A DNA stretch of 64,000 nucleotides. Origin: Psychrobacter sp. WY6 (GTDB lineage: Bacteria > Pseudomonadota > Gammaproteobacteria > Pseudomonadales > Moraxellaceae). The stretch spans positions 2,976,001 to 3,040,000 of the forward strand of contig NZ_CP049902.1 of assembly GCF_018448495.1 (NCBI RefSeq), read 5' to 3'. The notes under the pieces are model-generated. The model had not been told where the DNA came from. It saw only the letters and a program-made list of their open reading frames with translations, and did no database searches. Below, piece after piece: positions 21,092 to 32,474 of the stretch. The first letter of the stretch is position 1. Each line of letters starts with the position of its first letter. A program made the position numbers and the translations under genes.

Positions 21092-21151
21092 AGGGCATGT
21101 CCTCAATCTGAACGAAAGCGCCTAAATGGGCTAAAAATTAGTACGTGCCCT
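21092..21151. mobile_element. Internally deleted MITE (60 bp)
   Basis: Begins AGGGCATGTCCTCAAT and ends ACGTGCCCT, flanked by TA. The interior CTAAATGGGCTAAAAAT matches the inner end of the full copies at 22449, 45573 and 54187; the rest of the element is missing. Confidence 0.6.
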
Positions 21152-21153
21152 AA

Positions 21154-21436
21154 TTTCAAATCAATGTTTCAAATCAATGTTTCAAATCAATGTTTCAAAT
21201 CAATGTTTCAAATCAATGTTTCAAATCAATGTTTCAAATCAATGTTTCAAATCAATGTTTCAAATCAATGTTTCAAATCAATGTTTCAAATCAATGTTTC
21301 AAATCAATGTTTCAAATCAATGTTTCAAATCAATGTTTCAAATCAATGTTTCAAATCAATGTTTCAAATCAATGTTTCAAATCAATGTTTCAAATCAATG
21401 TTTCAAATCAATGTTTCAAATCAATGTTTCAAATCA
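21154..21436. repeat. 13-bp tandem repeat, about 21.8 copies
   Basis: Unit TTTCAAATCAATG repeated head to tail without visible variation, ending in a partial copy. Because 13 is not a multiple of 3, the array stays open in all three forward frames and encodes a 13-residue peptide repeat in each. No gene is implied. It starts two bases after the deleted MITE. Confidence 0.98.
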
Positions 21437-21469
21437 AATTTTAAATGTAACCTCTTACATGCATTCAAT

Positions 21470-21507
21470 AAAAAAGCCGTTATCACATTCAAGATAGCGG
21501 CTTTTTT
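21470..21507. terminator. Terminator between the ter operon and the alpha/beta hydrolase
   Basis: AAAAAAGCCGTTATC/GATAGCGGCTTTTTT stem with a T run on each strand, so usable in both directions. It sits between converging genes. Confidence 0.85.
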
Positions 21508-21580
21508 AGCACAAAGGTTCCATCACTCTATTACTATTAAAACGATACCTTATTTAAGGCTATTTCAAGACCAACTCAAA

Positions 21581-22391
21581 TTAGACACAGTCCGCTAGAA
21601 AGGTGTTAATCACTCGATTGACCTGCTCAGGCTCTTCTACGGTTGCGGTATGACCAGCGCCCTTGATCACTGCCAATTTAGACCCTGCTATCGCAAAATG
21701 CATACGTTCAGCCTTTGAATAAGGGGTTGCTGTGTCCTCATCACCGACCACGATTAATGTCGGCACCGTAATACTCCCTAGCTGATCGTAGGTGCCTGCC
21801 CGCTCAATGACGCCCATTGTGGCCTTAATGACTCCGCCTTTGCGATTGCCTTGTAGCATCGTTAACCACTGCTTACGGTCAGAGTTACGCAACTTATCTG
21901 TCAAAAAAGTATTGCCAAACATAATAGGCATGACCTTGTTACTCACGCGCTTGAGACCCAACCAACGAATGGCTTTGACTAGCTTACGATACTGCGGCAC
22001 GTTTTTGGGATCTTCAGGATCAGCAGAAGTCTCTAACAGGGTAAGCGACAGCAATAAATCAGGGCGTTGAGTGCGACACGCTGGGCGACAAACCCACCAT
22101 CGATAACCCTAAAAAATGACATTTATGAATATCTAGTGCCTCTAATAATGCCAATGTATCCTCGGTTAAGGTTTCCATATCGTAGCCAGATTTGGTTATT
22201 GCAGACTGACCTTGCCCCCGAAAATCAAAAGCAATGCAGCGATAACCGGCTTTAAAATACTCGACTTGCCTGTCGAACAGATGAGTATTCCACAGCAGTC
22301 CGTGGGCAAATACCATGACGGGTTTTTGCCTATCATTTGGTGCGCTGTCTTCGTAATAAAGTTCAACATTATTGACATTAATAATTGGCAT
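21581..22391 (-). CDS. Alpha/beta hydrolase (two frameshifts near 22055-22090)
   Basis: Soluble alpha/beta-fold hydrolase of about 270 residues. The N-terminal part has FAHGLLWNTHLFD and FDFRGQGQS. The nucleophile elbow GLSMGG is recovered by adding one G; the acid is in VVGDEDTATPY and the His in KGAGHTATVE. Both breaks lie in G and C runs right after the nucleophile. ATG 22391 follows AAGGAAG at good spacing. Likely a 3-oxoadipate enol-lactonase or esterase-like enzyme; substrate unknown. Confidence 0.82.
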
Positions 22392-22448
22392 AACCACTTC
22401 CTTGTTGGTTTAATAAATAAAAAATCAGTCTTTTAAAACCTGCCTTCT

Positions 22449-22619
22449 AGGGCGTCTCTTCATTTTAAAAATGGTAAAAAAATGAGATGGATTGCCACCA
22501 AACAAGGAAAATAGCACAAATAATATCGAGATATTCATCAGCTATTTGACGCAGTTTGGCAAAATTTAGCCATTTTTAGCCCATGTAGAGAATGCTTGAT
22601 TGAATTGAGGACATACCCT
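22449..22619. mobile_element. MITE copy A (171 bp)
   Basis: Terminal inverted repeats AGGGCGTCTCTTCA and TTGAGGACATACCCT, flanked by CTAG on both sides. It has the same interior as the other copies (AGATGGATTGCC, AATATCGAGATATT, TTTGGCAAAATTTAGCC). No coding capacity. About 240 bp of AT-rich leader follow it before the enoyl-CoA hydratase gene, with no other feature seen. Confidence 0.85.
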
Positions 22620-22861
22620 AGCATAATTCAACCTTTCTACAGATAGTAGCCTTATTTTTGAATGGTAGGTTTAATAGCTTTAGCAATATGATAGCAGCAA
22701 AAAACACCATACCTGAATCATGTCTTAAGCGCGCAAAGATCCTGCTTTTATAATAAGCTCAAACTGCTATAGTATTTGGCATTGCATTATTTGTCACATT
22801 TACTGCCAATAGCTAGTGTTACCAAAACGTTTTACAGAAAACTCAATTAAGGATATCAACC

Positions 22862-23655
22862 ATGTCACACCCTCTCGTCGAATATCAAGTAGAAAACCAT
22901 ATCGCAACCATCACGATGAACGATCCCAAAACACTGAATGCCTTTAGCACAGTGCTCAAAGATGCCATGATGAATACACTGACGAACGCAGATGAAGACA
23001 AAGACGTCAGAATCATCATCCTGCAAGGCGCAGGCAATAACTTTTCAAGTGGCGGCCATATCGGTGAGATGTTAGAAAACGGCATGGAAAGCGAGGCGCT
23101 GTCGAATAAGCTAAACTTTATGGTTGGCGAAGTCGCTGAGATTAGCTTAAAGTTGCGTAATATTCATAAGCCTATTATCGCCAAATTAGAAGGCGCAGTG
23201 GCAGGTGCTGGCATGAACTTGGCACTGACTTGTGATTTTCGCATAGCCGCTGATAATGCCAAATTCGTGCAAGCCTTTGTCAATATCGGTCTAATACCAG
23301 ATGCTGGCGGCATTTATTTACTGAATCAATTGATCGGTGTGGCTAAAACCACTGAGATGGTCATGCTTGGCGATAAACTCAAAGCGGAAGATATGGCACG
23401 CTTAAACTTGGTTAATGATGTGGTCAGTAGCGACGAGCTGGATGCTAGCGTACTAGCATTGGCAACGCGCCTGAGCAATCTGCCTGGAAAAGCATTGGCA
23501 TCAATGAAGCATATAATACGCACGCTTATATGGGCCTCAATGAAGCGCTCGATATGGAAGTGGATCAACAGACCATGCTTGCTAAAACGGATGATTTTAA
23601 AGAAGGTATTACCGCCTTTATGGAAAAACGTAAGCCGGTTTATCAAGGTAAATAA
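22862..23655 (+). CDS. Enoyl-CoA hydratase/isomerase family protein (frameshift near 23508)
   Basis: Crotonase-fold enzyme acting on acyl-CoA. Oxyanion-hole segments are NNFSSGGHIGEML and GAVAGAGMNLALTCDF. The position that often holds a catalytic Glu reads IPDAGGIY, so true hydratase activity is not assured. After SMKHII the frame changes near 23508, and the sequence continues AYMGLNEALDMEVDQQ and FMEKRKPVYQGK to the stop at 23653-23655. Ribosome site AAGGATATC. About 264 residues. Confidence 0.85.
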
Positions 23656-23688
23656 TAACCTGATCACACTCTGTTTTGCGCTATCATC

Positions 23689-23719
23689 AAAAAGGCTACC
23701 TAATGGCAGCCTTTTTTTT
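23689..23719 (+). terminator. Terminator after the enoyl-CoA hydratase gene
   Basis: AAAAAGGCTACC-TAAT-GGCAGCC followed by T8. Confidence 0.75.
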
Positions 23720-23779
23720 AGGTCATACGATATAAAAAAATTTCGTATTTAACATATCTTTAAGTAACACTTTTAACTC

Positions 23780-24268
23780 TTAAGAATCAGAGGCTGTTTT
23801 ATAATGATGCGGTAAGGTAAATATCTTGTCAAAACCCAAGGTAAAGATAAAGGTATAAACCAAGAAAAATAGCAGTAACGCCGCCTCCATCATAAAAGCT
23901 TTGATTAAGCCAACATCATACCAAATCATATAAAGTGGTAAGCAAATCAATACCAAGCCGCCTTCAAATCCTAAAGCATGCGCACTGCGAATGAGTAAGG
24001 TACGCTTTGCCACCTGCTTGCGACGTTCCCACGCTTCAAAAGCTGTATTATATAAGAAGTTCCAAATCACTGCTGCCAATGACACCATCACAGCAACTGG
24101 TAAGGATTCTGCCGCGTCGCTACCGCTCAGCTTCATCAATACGAAAGTAGAAGAAATGATAGCGATAAGCTCGAAAATAGTCACATAGACGATACGACGT
24201 TTGAGTGGGGATAAAGTAATCAACCAAGACTCCAAAGCACTTAAGCGTAAACAAAAAGTGCCTATCAA
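23780..24268 (-). CDS. PACE-family efflux transporter (AceI-like)
   Basis: Inner-membrane drug exporter with two tandem bacterial transmembrane pair domains. Each repeat begins with a basic-aromatic motif: SPLKRRIVYVTIFELIAI, containing the conserved membrane Glu, and KRTLLIRSAHALGFEGGL. Four hydrophobic segments. The first 20 residues before SPLKRR are atypical, so the native start may be internal (TTG) or affected by an indel. Known members export biocides and polyamines; the substrate here is unknown. Confidence 0.8.
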   Translation of the reverse strand: MIGTFCLRLSALESWLITLSPLKRRIVYVTIFELIAIISSTFVLMKLSGSDAAESLPVAVMVSLAAVIWNFLYNTAFEAWERRKQVAKRTLLIRSAHALGFEGGLVLICLPLYMIWYDVGLIKAFMMEAALLLFFLVYTFIFTLGFDKIFTLPHHYKTASDS

Positions 24269-24401
24269 AGTATCGGTCCGTCCCGAGATAGAAAAGATAG
24301 ATTCAGTACAGAGCCACGGTTTCCGCCTGCTGCTATATTATACCTAATATAACCGGGAAAATCAGTTAGTGCTTATGTCAAAATCAGACATCAAAAATCG
24401 C

Positions 24402-24861
24402 TTATTTTGCTGGTTGACCCCATTGATTTGTTTCATGCTTAGTGTCGCTTGCAAGAAATATAATCAATAAAATACCTAATAATGGAATAAGTGATATTAA
24501 AATCCACCATCCTGAGCGATTGGTATCGTGCAATCTACGTATAGTAACCGCTAAGTTTGGTATGAACAAACCGAGTGCAACTAGTATATAAAACAACCCT
24601 ACGCCTGTATCAAAGATGATCGTATCTAGGATCTAGGATCATAGCAATAATCATTAACCCTGTTTGTATAAGCAAGAAATACCAGTACTCTTTACGGCGA
24701 GCGCGCCCAGAGAAATTGGTATAATTTCTCAAGCCTTTTTTGAACCAGTCGATGATGCCATAGTTTGCTTCAGCGCTATGATTATTAGCCATTACAGAGT
24801 TGTTCAAAGGTGGCGGCGTCGCTTTATCAAGCATACTTCTACTTTCTATCGGATTTGTCAT
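24402..24861 (-). CDS. DUF805 membrane protein, frame broken by a 7-bp tandem duplication
   Basis: Small inner-membrane protein with the DUF805 hallmarks YGIIDWFKKGLRNYTNFSGRARRKEYWYF and IRRLHDTNRSGWW; function unknown. The frame is lost at 24625-24638, where TCTAGGA occurs twice in a row. Removing one copy restores AMILDTIIFDTGVGLFYILV and about 150 residues. Unlike most breaks in this window this is not a homopolymer slip, so it could be a real mutation or switch. Confidence 0.82.
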
Positions 24862-24974
24862 TTTTAGTCTCTAAAGGTGAAAGTCGCTGATTAAGATTAA
24901 TGAGCAGCTTGCATTATAATTACTCAATAAAAGTTTGCAAAGACTTATTGATATTTTTGAACTTTTATCCTTAA

Positions 24975-25010
24975 CAAAAAACCTCGCATCATAAGACACG
25001 AGGTTCGTTT
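24975..25010 (-). terminator. Terminator of acnB
   Basis: Read on the minus strand: ACCTCGTGTC-TTAT-GATGCGAGGT followed by T6. Confidence 0.75.
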
Positions 25011-25037
25011 TAAATAATCTAAATTTTCAAACCAAAA

Positions 25038-27626
25038 TTAGGTCAACTGAGCAACGTTAATTTTGTCGGCTTCTTCAGTATAAGAATCCATACGATCGAA
25101 GTTCATGTACTGATACACTTCCTCGCCCATGCTATCAAGCATACCAGCGTACTGCTGATATTCTTCGTTGGTTGGCAATTTACCAAGTACCGCTGCTACG
25201 GCTGCAAGCTCTGCAGAAGCTAGGTATACGTTAGCGCCTTGACCCAAACGATTCGGGAAGTTACGAGTTGACGTCGATACCGCCGTAGACTTCGGTGCGA
25301 TACGTGCTTGGTTACCCATACATAGTGAACAACCTGGCATCTCAGTACGAGCGCCGGCTTGAGCGTAGATGTTGTAGTAACCTTCTTCCATCAACTGACG
25401 CGCATCCATCTTAGTAGGTGGCGCAATCCATAGACGAGTCTTGAGGCTTCCTGCTGGTACGTCTTGTAGTAGCTTACCCGCAGCACGGAAATGACCGATG
25501 TTGGTCATACATGAACCAATGAACACTTCATCAATGGTATCGCCAGCGACATCAGCCAATGTTTTTGCATCGTCTGGATCGTTCGGGCAGCAAAGGATAG
25601 GCTCTTTGATGGTGCTCATATCGATAGTCATATCGATGGCGTATTCTGCATCAGCATCAGCACGTAATAGGCTTGGGTTCGCTAGCCATTCTTGCATCTG
25701 CTCGATACGACGGCTGATAGTACGTGCATCGCCATAGCCTTCTGAGATCATCCACTTAAGTAACGTGATGTTTGAGTTTAAATACTCAGTCACCGATGCT
25801 TCAGACAAAGTGATGGTACAACCAGCAGCACTACGCTCAGCTGAGGCATCAGATAACTCAAACGCTTGCTCAGCGGTTAAGTCTTCTAGACCTTCGATCT
25901 CTAAGATACGACCATTAAACTCGTTGATTTTGCCTTTCTTATCAACGGTCAATAGACCTTCTTTGATCGCTTGATAAGGAATCGCATGAACCAAGTCACG
26001 CAACGTGATTCCAGCCTGACGTTCGCCAACGAAGCGTACACGGACAGATTCAGGCATATCAAGTGGCATCACACCAGTTGCTGCTGCGAATGCTACTAGA
26101 CCAGAACCTGCTGGGAATGAGATACCCATTGGGAAACGAGTATGCGAGTCACCACCAGTACCAACGGTATCTGGAAGTAGCATACGGTTCAACCAGCTAT
26201 GAATGATACCATCGCCTGGACGTAAGCTTACGCCGCCACGGTTCATAAAGTCAGGTAGTGTGTGCTGAGTCTCAACGTCAACTGGCTTTGGATAAGCGGC
26301 AGTGTGACAAATGACTGCATTACTAAGTCTGCTTGGAAACCTAGGCAAGCCAAATTTTAGCTCATCACGAGTATCGGACCAGTCGTATCCTGCGATCCTA
26401 CAGTCGTCATTTTAGGCTCACAGTACATGCCCGGACGTACGCCTTCTAGACCACAAGCTTTGCCGACCATTTTTTGCGCTAGGGTAAAGCCTTTACCCGT
26501 ATCAACTGGCTCTTCTGGCTTAGCAAAGATATCTGAATGTCCAAGACCCATGTATGCGCGGGCACGATTGGTCAAACCACGACCAACGATCAATGGAATA
26601 CGACCGCCAGCACGAACTTCATCAAGCAATGTTGGTGAGTTCAATTTGAACGTAGACAACACTTCATCAGAATCATGCTTAGTGATTTTGCCTTCATACG
26701 GATAGATGTCAAACACATCACCCATGTTTAGGTTATCAACGGCTACTTTTTCGATTGGTAATGCGCCAGAATCTTCCATAGTATTAAAGAAGATAGGAGC
26801 AATATTGTTACCTAATACGAGACCGCCGCCACGTTTGTTTGGCACGTTAGGGATATCATCGCCCATGAGCCACAATACTGAGTTGGTTGCAGACTTACGG
26901 CTAGAGCCAGTACCTACCACGTCACCAACATAAGCGAGTGGATGGCCTTTTTCTTTTAACGCTTCGATTTGCTTCATTGGACCGACAACGCCCTCTTCGT
27001 CAGCAGTAATGCCATCGCGAGAGTTTTTGTGCATAGCCAATGAATGCAATGGGATATCAGGACGGCTCCATGCATCTTGCGCAGGCGACAAGTCATCGGT
27101 GTTGGTTTCGCCAGTCACTTTAAACGTCGTGTAAGTCGTCTTTGCTGGTACAGCATCACGGTTCAAGAACCATTCAGCGTCAGCCCAAGATTGAACCACT
27201 TCTTTAGCGATAGCATTGCCTGCTTCTGCTTTTTCAGTCACGTCATTGAACGCGTCAAAACACCAGTAACGTCTTTTTCAACGCTTCAGCATCTTGTGCC
27301 ACTTCCGCGTCATCCAGTGCCGCAACCAATGGTTGAACGTTGTAGCCACCTTGCATCGTGCCTAGATTTGAACGCTTTTTGCTTGCTAATAAGTGGTGAA
27401 GAGGTTTCACCCTTAAGGATCGCTGCTAAAAACGCCGCTTTAACGTATGCCGCTTGTCACGCCAGCAGGGAATACGGTTTTCTAGCAGTCGTTCATCAAG
27501 AACGCATCTTCGCCTGCTGTGGATTCTTTAGTATTCAACCACTCTGCTACTTGTTTTTCATTCAGTGGTAGCGGAACCGTTCCTAGCTCAGCACGTTCTT
27601 CGACATGTTTACGATAAGCTTAACAC
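25038..27626 (-). CDS. acnB: Aconitate hydratase B (several frameshifts)
   Basis: TCA-cycle enzyme interconverting citrate and isocitrate through a [4Fe-4S] cluster. Cluster ligands are visible in [10 protein letters not shown] and GCSLCMGNQ. Other family blocks are [36 protein letters not shown] and [10 protein letters not shown]. Two large open segments (25038-26348 and 26357-27241) and an N-terminal part from GTG near 27626 ([25 protein letters not shown]) join to about 860 residues. There are several small deletions around 26313-26390 and in 27242-27626. Such clustering in an essential-type gene points to sequence error. Confidence 0.93.
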
Positions 27627-28057
27627 ACAATAGTCGTCCTCGTCGTTGGGAAGATTAGTACATTACGTGGGTAGTCAGCATGACCGCCTGCGTCTAATAC
27701 TAGGATGGAATAATTATTGGTGCATCATAGCTTAAAACGCCCTAAATGTTAATGGCTCAGCCTTTAAAAGGCTCATAAAGCGGTTATAAAGGGCTCATAT
27801 TGAACATTTATTATATAAATAGTACCATCAACAATATGATTGAGTACCCTTGCAAATCGAATACAGCTTGTCATTTTAGTCAAGCACCGCTCGATTTATG
27901 ATTAAATAAACACCTGTGCCTGCTAGACGCTTTGTAGGATATTTTATAAAATGTCATCTTGATACGATAGCTTAGAGAAATCACTTAGAAAAATAGCGCT
28001 TGAAAAAACAGCTTTTATTAGCCATATACTAAATGAATAAATATTAAGGATGATGAT
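27627..28057. other. Intergenic region between acnB and a divergent gene
   Basis: No gene seen. It holds an imperfect direct repeat (AAAGGCTCATAAAG and TAAAGGGCTCATATT around 27766-27801) and AT-rich sequence that should contain both promoters. Nothing else stands out. Confidence 0.5.
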
Positions 28058-28534
28058 ATGGATAGTAGTGCAATGGAAAACAAAAATAGGGAAAACAGCG
28101 ATATGGAAAACAGTATATAAAAAGTAACGCTAACTATCAAAACGGTCTCAAAGTTCGCACCGAGGTCATGGGAGCAGAGCACGTCAAACGCTCACTTGAC
28201 AGCACGACTGGATTTACCCAACCGTTACAAGACTGGATTATTGAACACGCTTGGGGCAGCACATGGCAAGATGACTCAGTATTACCACGCAAATACCGCT
28301 CATTAATCACTATTGCTTTTTTAATTGCGCAAAAAAGCCCCACTGAGCTAAAAGGGCACATTCGAGGTGCAATCAATAATGGCGCACTGTCGCTGAGATT
28401 CGAGAAGTATTATGCACAGCTTGCCTTATTGCGGTGCACCCGCTACCCAAGAAGCGTTTCGTGCTGCCATAGATATCCTGAATGAGTTGGATATTGATAT
28501 AGATTTTAAAACTATGGTAATCAACCAATCGTAG
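28058..28534 (+). CDS. Carboxymuconolactone decarboxylase-family protein (several frameshifts)
   Basis: AhpD/PcaC-like small all-helical protein. After an odd Asn/Ser/Met-rich N-terminus (ATG 28058 behind AAGGA), the body reads NGLKVRTEVMGAEHVKRSL, RKYRSLITIAFLIAQ, LKGHIRGAINNGA, HSLPYCGAPATQEAF and a stop at 28532-28534. The frame breaks near 28110, 28392 and 28415-28435. The Cys in LPYCGAPA is where gamma-carboxymuconolactone decarboxylases have a conserved residue; the CxxC of AhpD is not seen. No aromatic catabolism genes are nearby. Confidence 0.75.
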
Positions 28535-28684
28535 TAGTCTTAAATCAGTAACCTTAAAAAGGTCAGTTAAACACAGATTGATTAAAAATCGACCTCTAAA
28601 TTTCTGTTATAATACCTCCACTCAGAAAACATGCTAATAATTCCATAAACCCTTACACTATAAAGGGTTAAGAGATAATTTATT

Positions 28685-29726
28685 ATGACAACTGCCGTAC
28701 AACACATGTGCCTGCTGCTAGGGTCAAACCTAAAAAAGCCATTCAAGGCGAAAAACTACGTGGCTACGATAAAGTTGCACGTATCCCAATTAAATGATTC
28801 CGACCATCGAGGCAAAGAAAAGCCAGATTGGATTCGGGTTAAAATGTCCTCACCTGCTGAAGTGGCGCGTATCAAAGCTACCCTTGCGTGAGCAGAAGCT
28901 CTATACTGTCTGCGAGGAAGCGGCCTGCCCTAACCTGCCGCAGTGCTTCGCTGATGGTACGGCTACTTTTATGATTATGGGTGATATCTGTACCCGTCGC
29001 TGTCCATTCTGTGACGTCGGTCATGGTCGTCCAAATGAGCTAGATGCAGATGAGCCGCGCCATACTGCCGAGACCATTTTAGGCTTGCAGCTTAAATATG
29101 CAGTAATCACCTCTGTGGATCGTGACGATCTAAAAGATGGCGGTGCTGCGCACTTCGTAGAAGTACTCAATGAATCTCGCGCACTTAGCCCAAATTGCCT
29201 CATTGAAATATTGGTGCCAGATTTCCGTGGTCGTATGGAAGTGGCTTTAGACCTACTGACAGAAACACCACCAGATGTCTTTAACCACAATATCGAAACC
29301 GTGCCACGCCTGTATAAAGCTTTCCGTCCAGGTTCTGACTATCAGCATTCGTTAGATTTGCTCAAGCTCTATAAAGAGCGTCGCCCTGATATTGCCACCA
29401 AGTGCGGTTTTATGGTTGGCCTTGGTGAGACTGAAGAAGAGATTTATGCTCTGCTTGATGACCTAAAAGCGCACAATGTGGATATGATTACGGTTGGTCA
29501 GTACCTGCAACCTAGTAAGAATCATGCGCCCGTTGATCGCTATGTGCATCCAGATGAGTTCCAACGTTATATGGATTATGGCAAAAAGATTGGCTTCTTT
29601 AATATTTGGGCAGGCCCGATGGTACGCTCAAGCTATTTTGCCGATCGTCAATATTACGGTGAAGACTGCCCTGCACCAATTCGTAGTAAAAAAGCCTTGG
29701 CAGCAGAAGGCAAACTTGGTTGTTAA
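28685..29726 (+). CDS. lipA: Lipoyl synthase (several frameshifts in the first 200 bp)
   Basis: Radical SAM enzyme that inserts two sulfurs into octanoyl groups on 2-oxoacid dehydrogenases. The auxiliary cluster Cys motif [12 protein letters not shown] and the radical SAM motif CTRRCPFC are intact, as are [19 protein letters not shown] and [13 protein letters not shown]. The N-terminus ([20 protein letters not shown] and [20 protein letters not shown]) must be assembled from two or three frames between 28700 and 28890. From about 28890 on it is clean. Reconstructed length is near 345 residues. Confidence 0.92.
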
Positions 29727-29773
29727 GTGTCAGGGTTTAATGAGCTAATACTTAAAAATTAAGTTAAGCATGT

Positions 29774-29813
29774 AAAAAGGGTGAATAACATAAACTGTTA
29801 TTCACCCTTTTTT
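29774..29813. terminator. Bidirectional terminator between lipA and the TRAP operon
   Basis: AAAAAGGGTGAATAACA/TGTTATTCACCCTTTTTT, a long perfect stem between converging genes. Confidence 0.9.
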
Positions 29814-29853
29814 ATGACTTTAACGAATTATTAAAACCTTCAACCGAAACGTC

Positions 29854-31943
29854 TTAAATGGTTAAAGTGGGCGTTGGCTCGCCACTGTTTCTAGTATTAA
29901 GGATGGCGATAGCAATAACGATCACGCCACCCACTAGACCAGTCGTTATTCCAGGATAGATAATAGCAAAGCTCCGATTGCCAAAATAACGCGTGTTACT
30001 GGGCTCATATCGCTTTTAAAATAACCCTCTAATGCTGCACTAAGTGCGAGAACACCCGTAATTGATGTCAATACTACCGTGATAATATCGATAATAGGTG
30101 GTAGCGGGAAGTCCTTAGCAGTTACCGCAAGCCCAGTAGGATCAATCATTAACATCGCTGGACTATAGATAAACATAAACGGCACGATAAATCCGGCGAG
30201 TGCCAGTTTGAGCGATAAGAACCCTGTCTTCATCGGATCGCCACCAGATATGCCCGCACCAGCAAAGGCGGCTAGACACACAGGCGGTGTAATATTGGCA
30301 AAAATACCAAAGTAGAAAACAAACATGTGCGCTGATAAAATTGGGATATCAAAGCCAGCTAAGGCGGGTGCTGCCATCGTTGCCGTAATAATATAGGCAG
30401 GAATAGACGGTAGTCCCATGCCCAATACCATCGAGGCAAGCATGGTCAAAATGAGCGTGAAAAATAATGACCCTGCACCAAGTGTGACAATTGATGAGGT
30501 CATCACCGTTCCAAAGCTGGTTAGACTCACGACTCCGATGATAATACCGACGACTGCACAAGCTGCCATGACCGCGAGCGACTGGCGTGCGCCATCTTCT
30601 AATGCACCCAAAATGTCAGAGAAACCCATCCTGGTCTCTTTTCGCAGCATACTAACTACGACAGTAAAACCAATGGTATAAGCCGCTGCATATCCGACGG
30701 GCACATTTCTGATTAATAAGAAAATCAAAAATACAATCGGTAGCAGCATATGACCGCGGGCTTTTAACACTTCTTTCACGGCTGGCAAGCTTTCTTTAGC
30801 GATACCTTTTAGATCACGACGACCAGCGCGAAAATGTACCTGCGCAATGACGCCCAGATAATACAATATCGCTGGCAATAAGGCCGCCAACGCAATTGTG
30901 CTATACGGCAAGCCTGTTGTCTCCGCCATGATAAAGGCACTCGCGCCCATAATTGGCGGTAATATTTGCCCGCCAACAGAGGCACTTGCCTCAACGGCAC
31001 CCGCAAAATCTTTGTGGTAACCAACCTTTTTCATGAGTGGAATGGTAAAGGCACCAGTACTGACCACGTTTGACAAAGCAGAGCCATTAATACTACCCAT
31101 AAAGCCACTAGAAATCACTGCTACTTTTGCCGGACCACCTTTTTTGTGACCCGCGATTGCCAATGCCAAATCATTAAACAGCTGTCCCATCCCTGAGCGC
31201 GCTAAGAATGCACCAAAAAGAATGAATAAGAAGATAAAAGTGACCGATGCACCAATCGCAACAGAATATAAACCTTCCGTTTTTAAGAATAATTGACCAA
31301 AAATATCACCCATGTCATAAGGACGCGTCAGCAGCCTATCGGGCATAAAGTCCAAATGGCTGACAAACGGATACGCCAAAAATATCCCTGCCAATATCGG
31401 TAAAATCCAACCTGTGATACGGCGACTGCCTTCTAATACGCAGACTACCGTAATCAGCGAAAATATCACATCCATCTGATTGGCCATACCGCCACGTGAG
31501 GTCACGATATCTTGATACTCATATATGAGATAAGCCATACCAGACAATGACAGGGCAAACCATATCCAGTCATACCATGCCACGCGCTGACGGCTGCTTT
31601 TTTTACTTGCGGGGAAAATTAAGAAAATTAAGGCAAAACCAATGCCCACGTGTACAGAGCGCTGTAGCAGCGCTGGCATGGGATTAAAGGTGATATATAA
31701 ATGAAACAGTGAATATAAAATGCAAAGTCCAGCGATAAAATACTTCACTGGCCCTTGAGTGATGTGCCTTGTGATGGATTCTCTATCATACTTTTCTAAT
31801 ATGGCTTTATTGTGGGCTTGCGCCTCAAGTTCAGCGTCGACATGAGTATCAGCATCCGTGTTGGAATGTATAGGCAAGTCGTTCTTGATATGGTTATCTG
31901 ACATCGTTGTCACATTATTGTGATCCATCACTTGGGAGTTCAT
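29854..31943 (-). CDS. TRAP transporter fused permease, DctQM type of TAXI systems (frameshift near 29955)
   Basis: Large inner-membrane permease combining the small (4-helix) and large (12-helix) TRAP subunits; it works with the TAXI binding protein encoded upstream. Typical blocks are GSINGSALSNVVSTGAFTIP, ASASVGGQILPPIMGASAFI, MVLGMGLPSIPAYI and ANITPPVCLAAFAGAGISGG. Near the end the frame shifts after GALLLSI, and the last 34 residues (PGITTGLVGGVIVIAIAIL onward) run to a stop at 29854. ATG 31943 lies seven bases after AAGGA and overlaps the end of the DUF1850 gene. The substrate is unknown; TAXI systems carry organic acids such as glutamate. Confidence 0.9.
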
Positions 31944-32474
31944 GACACAAGTCCTTGTTAAATCTATCAATGAAACCATACGTTTTCGGCATGATCGTTA
32001 CTTCAGAATAGTCTGGCACCCAGCGATGAATGAGCATCTGGTAATTACCATAGTCAATCTCACCTTTGGTAAGCCGTGAGACCACCCAATTGAGCTTAGG
32101 CAATTTCTCATTGATTTGATAACCCAGATAGCCAGGTTTTTGTATGGGAGCAAGTGCTTCGGTTGAGGGTGTACCCGCCCCAAAAGCTTCAAAATAAGTG
32201 GTGGTCAGCAGCAATTCAGCGTCTTCTGTACTGCTGCTGTCTATACGTTGGTATTGCTCTTCCCCCATTGTTTTTCTACAGAGTGTATCCAGCGCAATTG
32301 AAAATTTGGCTCGACAAAGTAGCAAACCTTGTCGTTAGCACCGTCAACGCCTGCAACACGCACTTCCACCACAGGCTGACGAACAAAGAGATGCCATAGC
32401 GTAAAAAAAACCAGCGCGGCAATGCCTGCCACGCCAATCAATAACCCTAAACGCTTATTTAGCTGCTTGCTCAT
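31915..32474 (-). CDS. DUF1850 protein of the TAXI-TRAP operon (frameshift near 32265)
   Basis: Membrane-anchored protein regularly encoded between the TAXI binding protein and permease genes. One N-terminal transmembrane helix (LLIGVAGIAALVFFTLWHLF), then FQLRWIHSVEKQW and YFEAFGAGTPS. The frame changes near 32265 in a run of C/A. Its start overlaps the end of the binding protein gene by about 20 bp and its end overlaps the permease start, so the three are translationally coupled. Function unknown. Confidence 0.8.

Noticed and set aside
21154..21436. CRISPR array
   Set aside because: Units are contiguous with no spacers, the repeat is only 13 bp, and no cas genes are present.
21164..21598. 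Repetitive ORFs (MFQINVSNQCFKS repeats) over the 13-bp array
   Set aside because: All three forward frames are open only because the unit is 13 bp without stops; no ribosome site and no sequence selection is visible.
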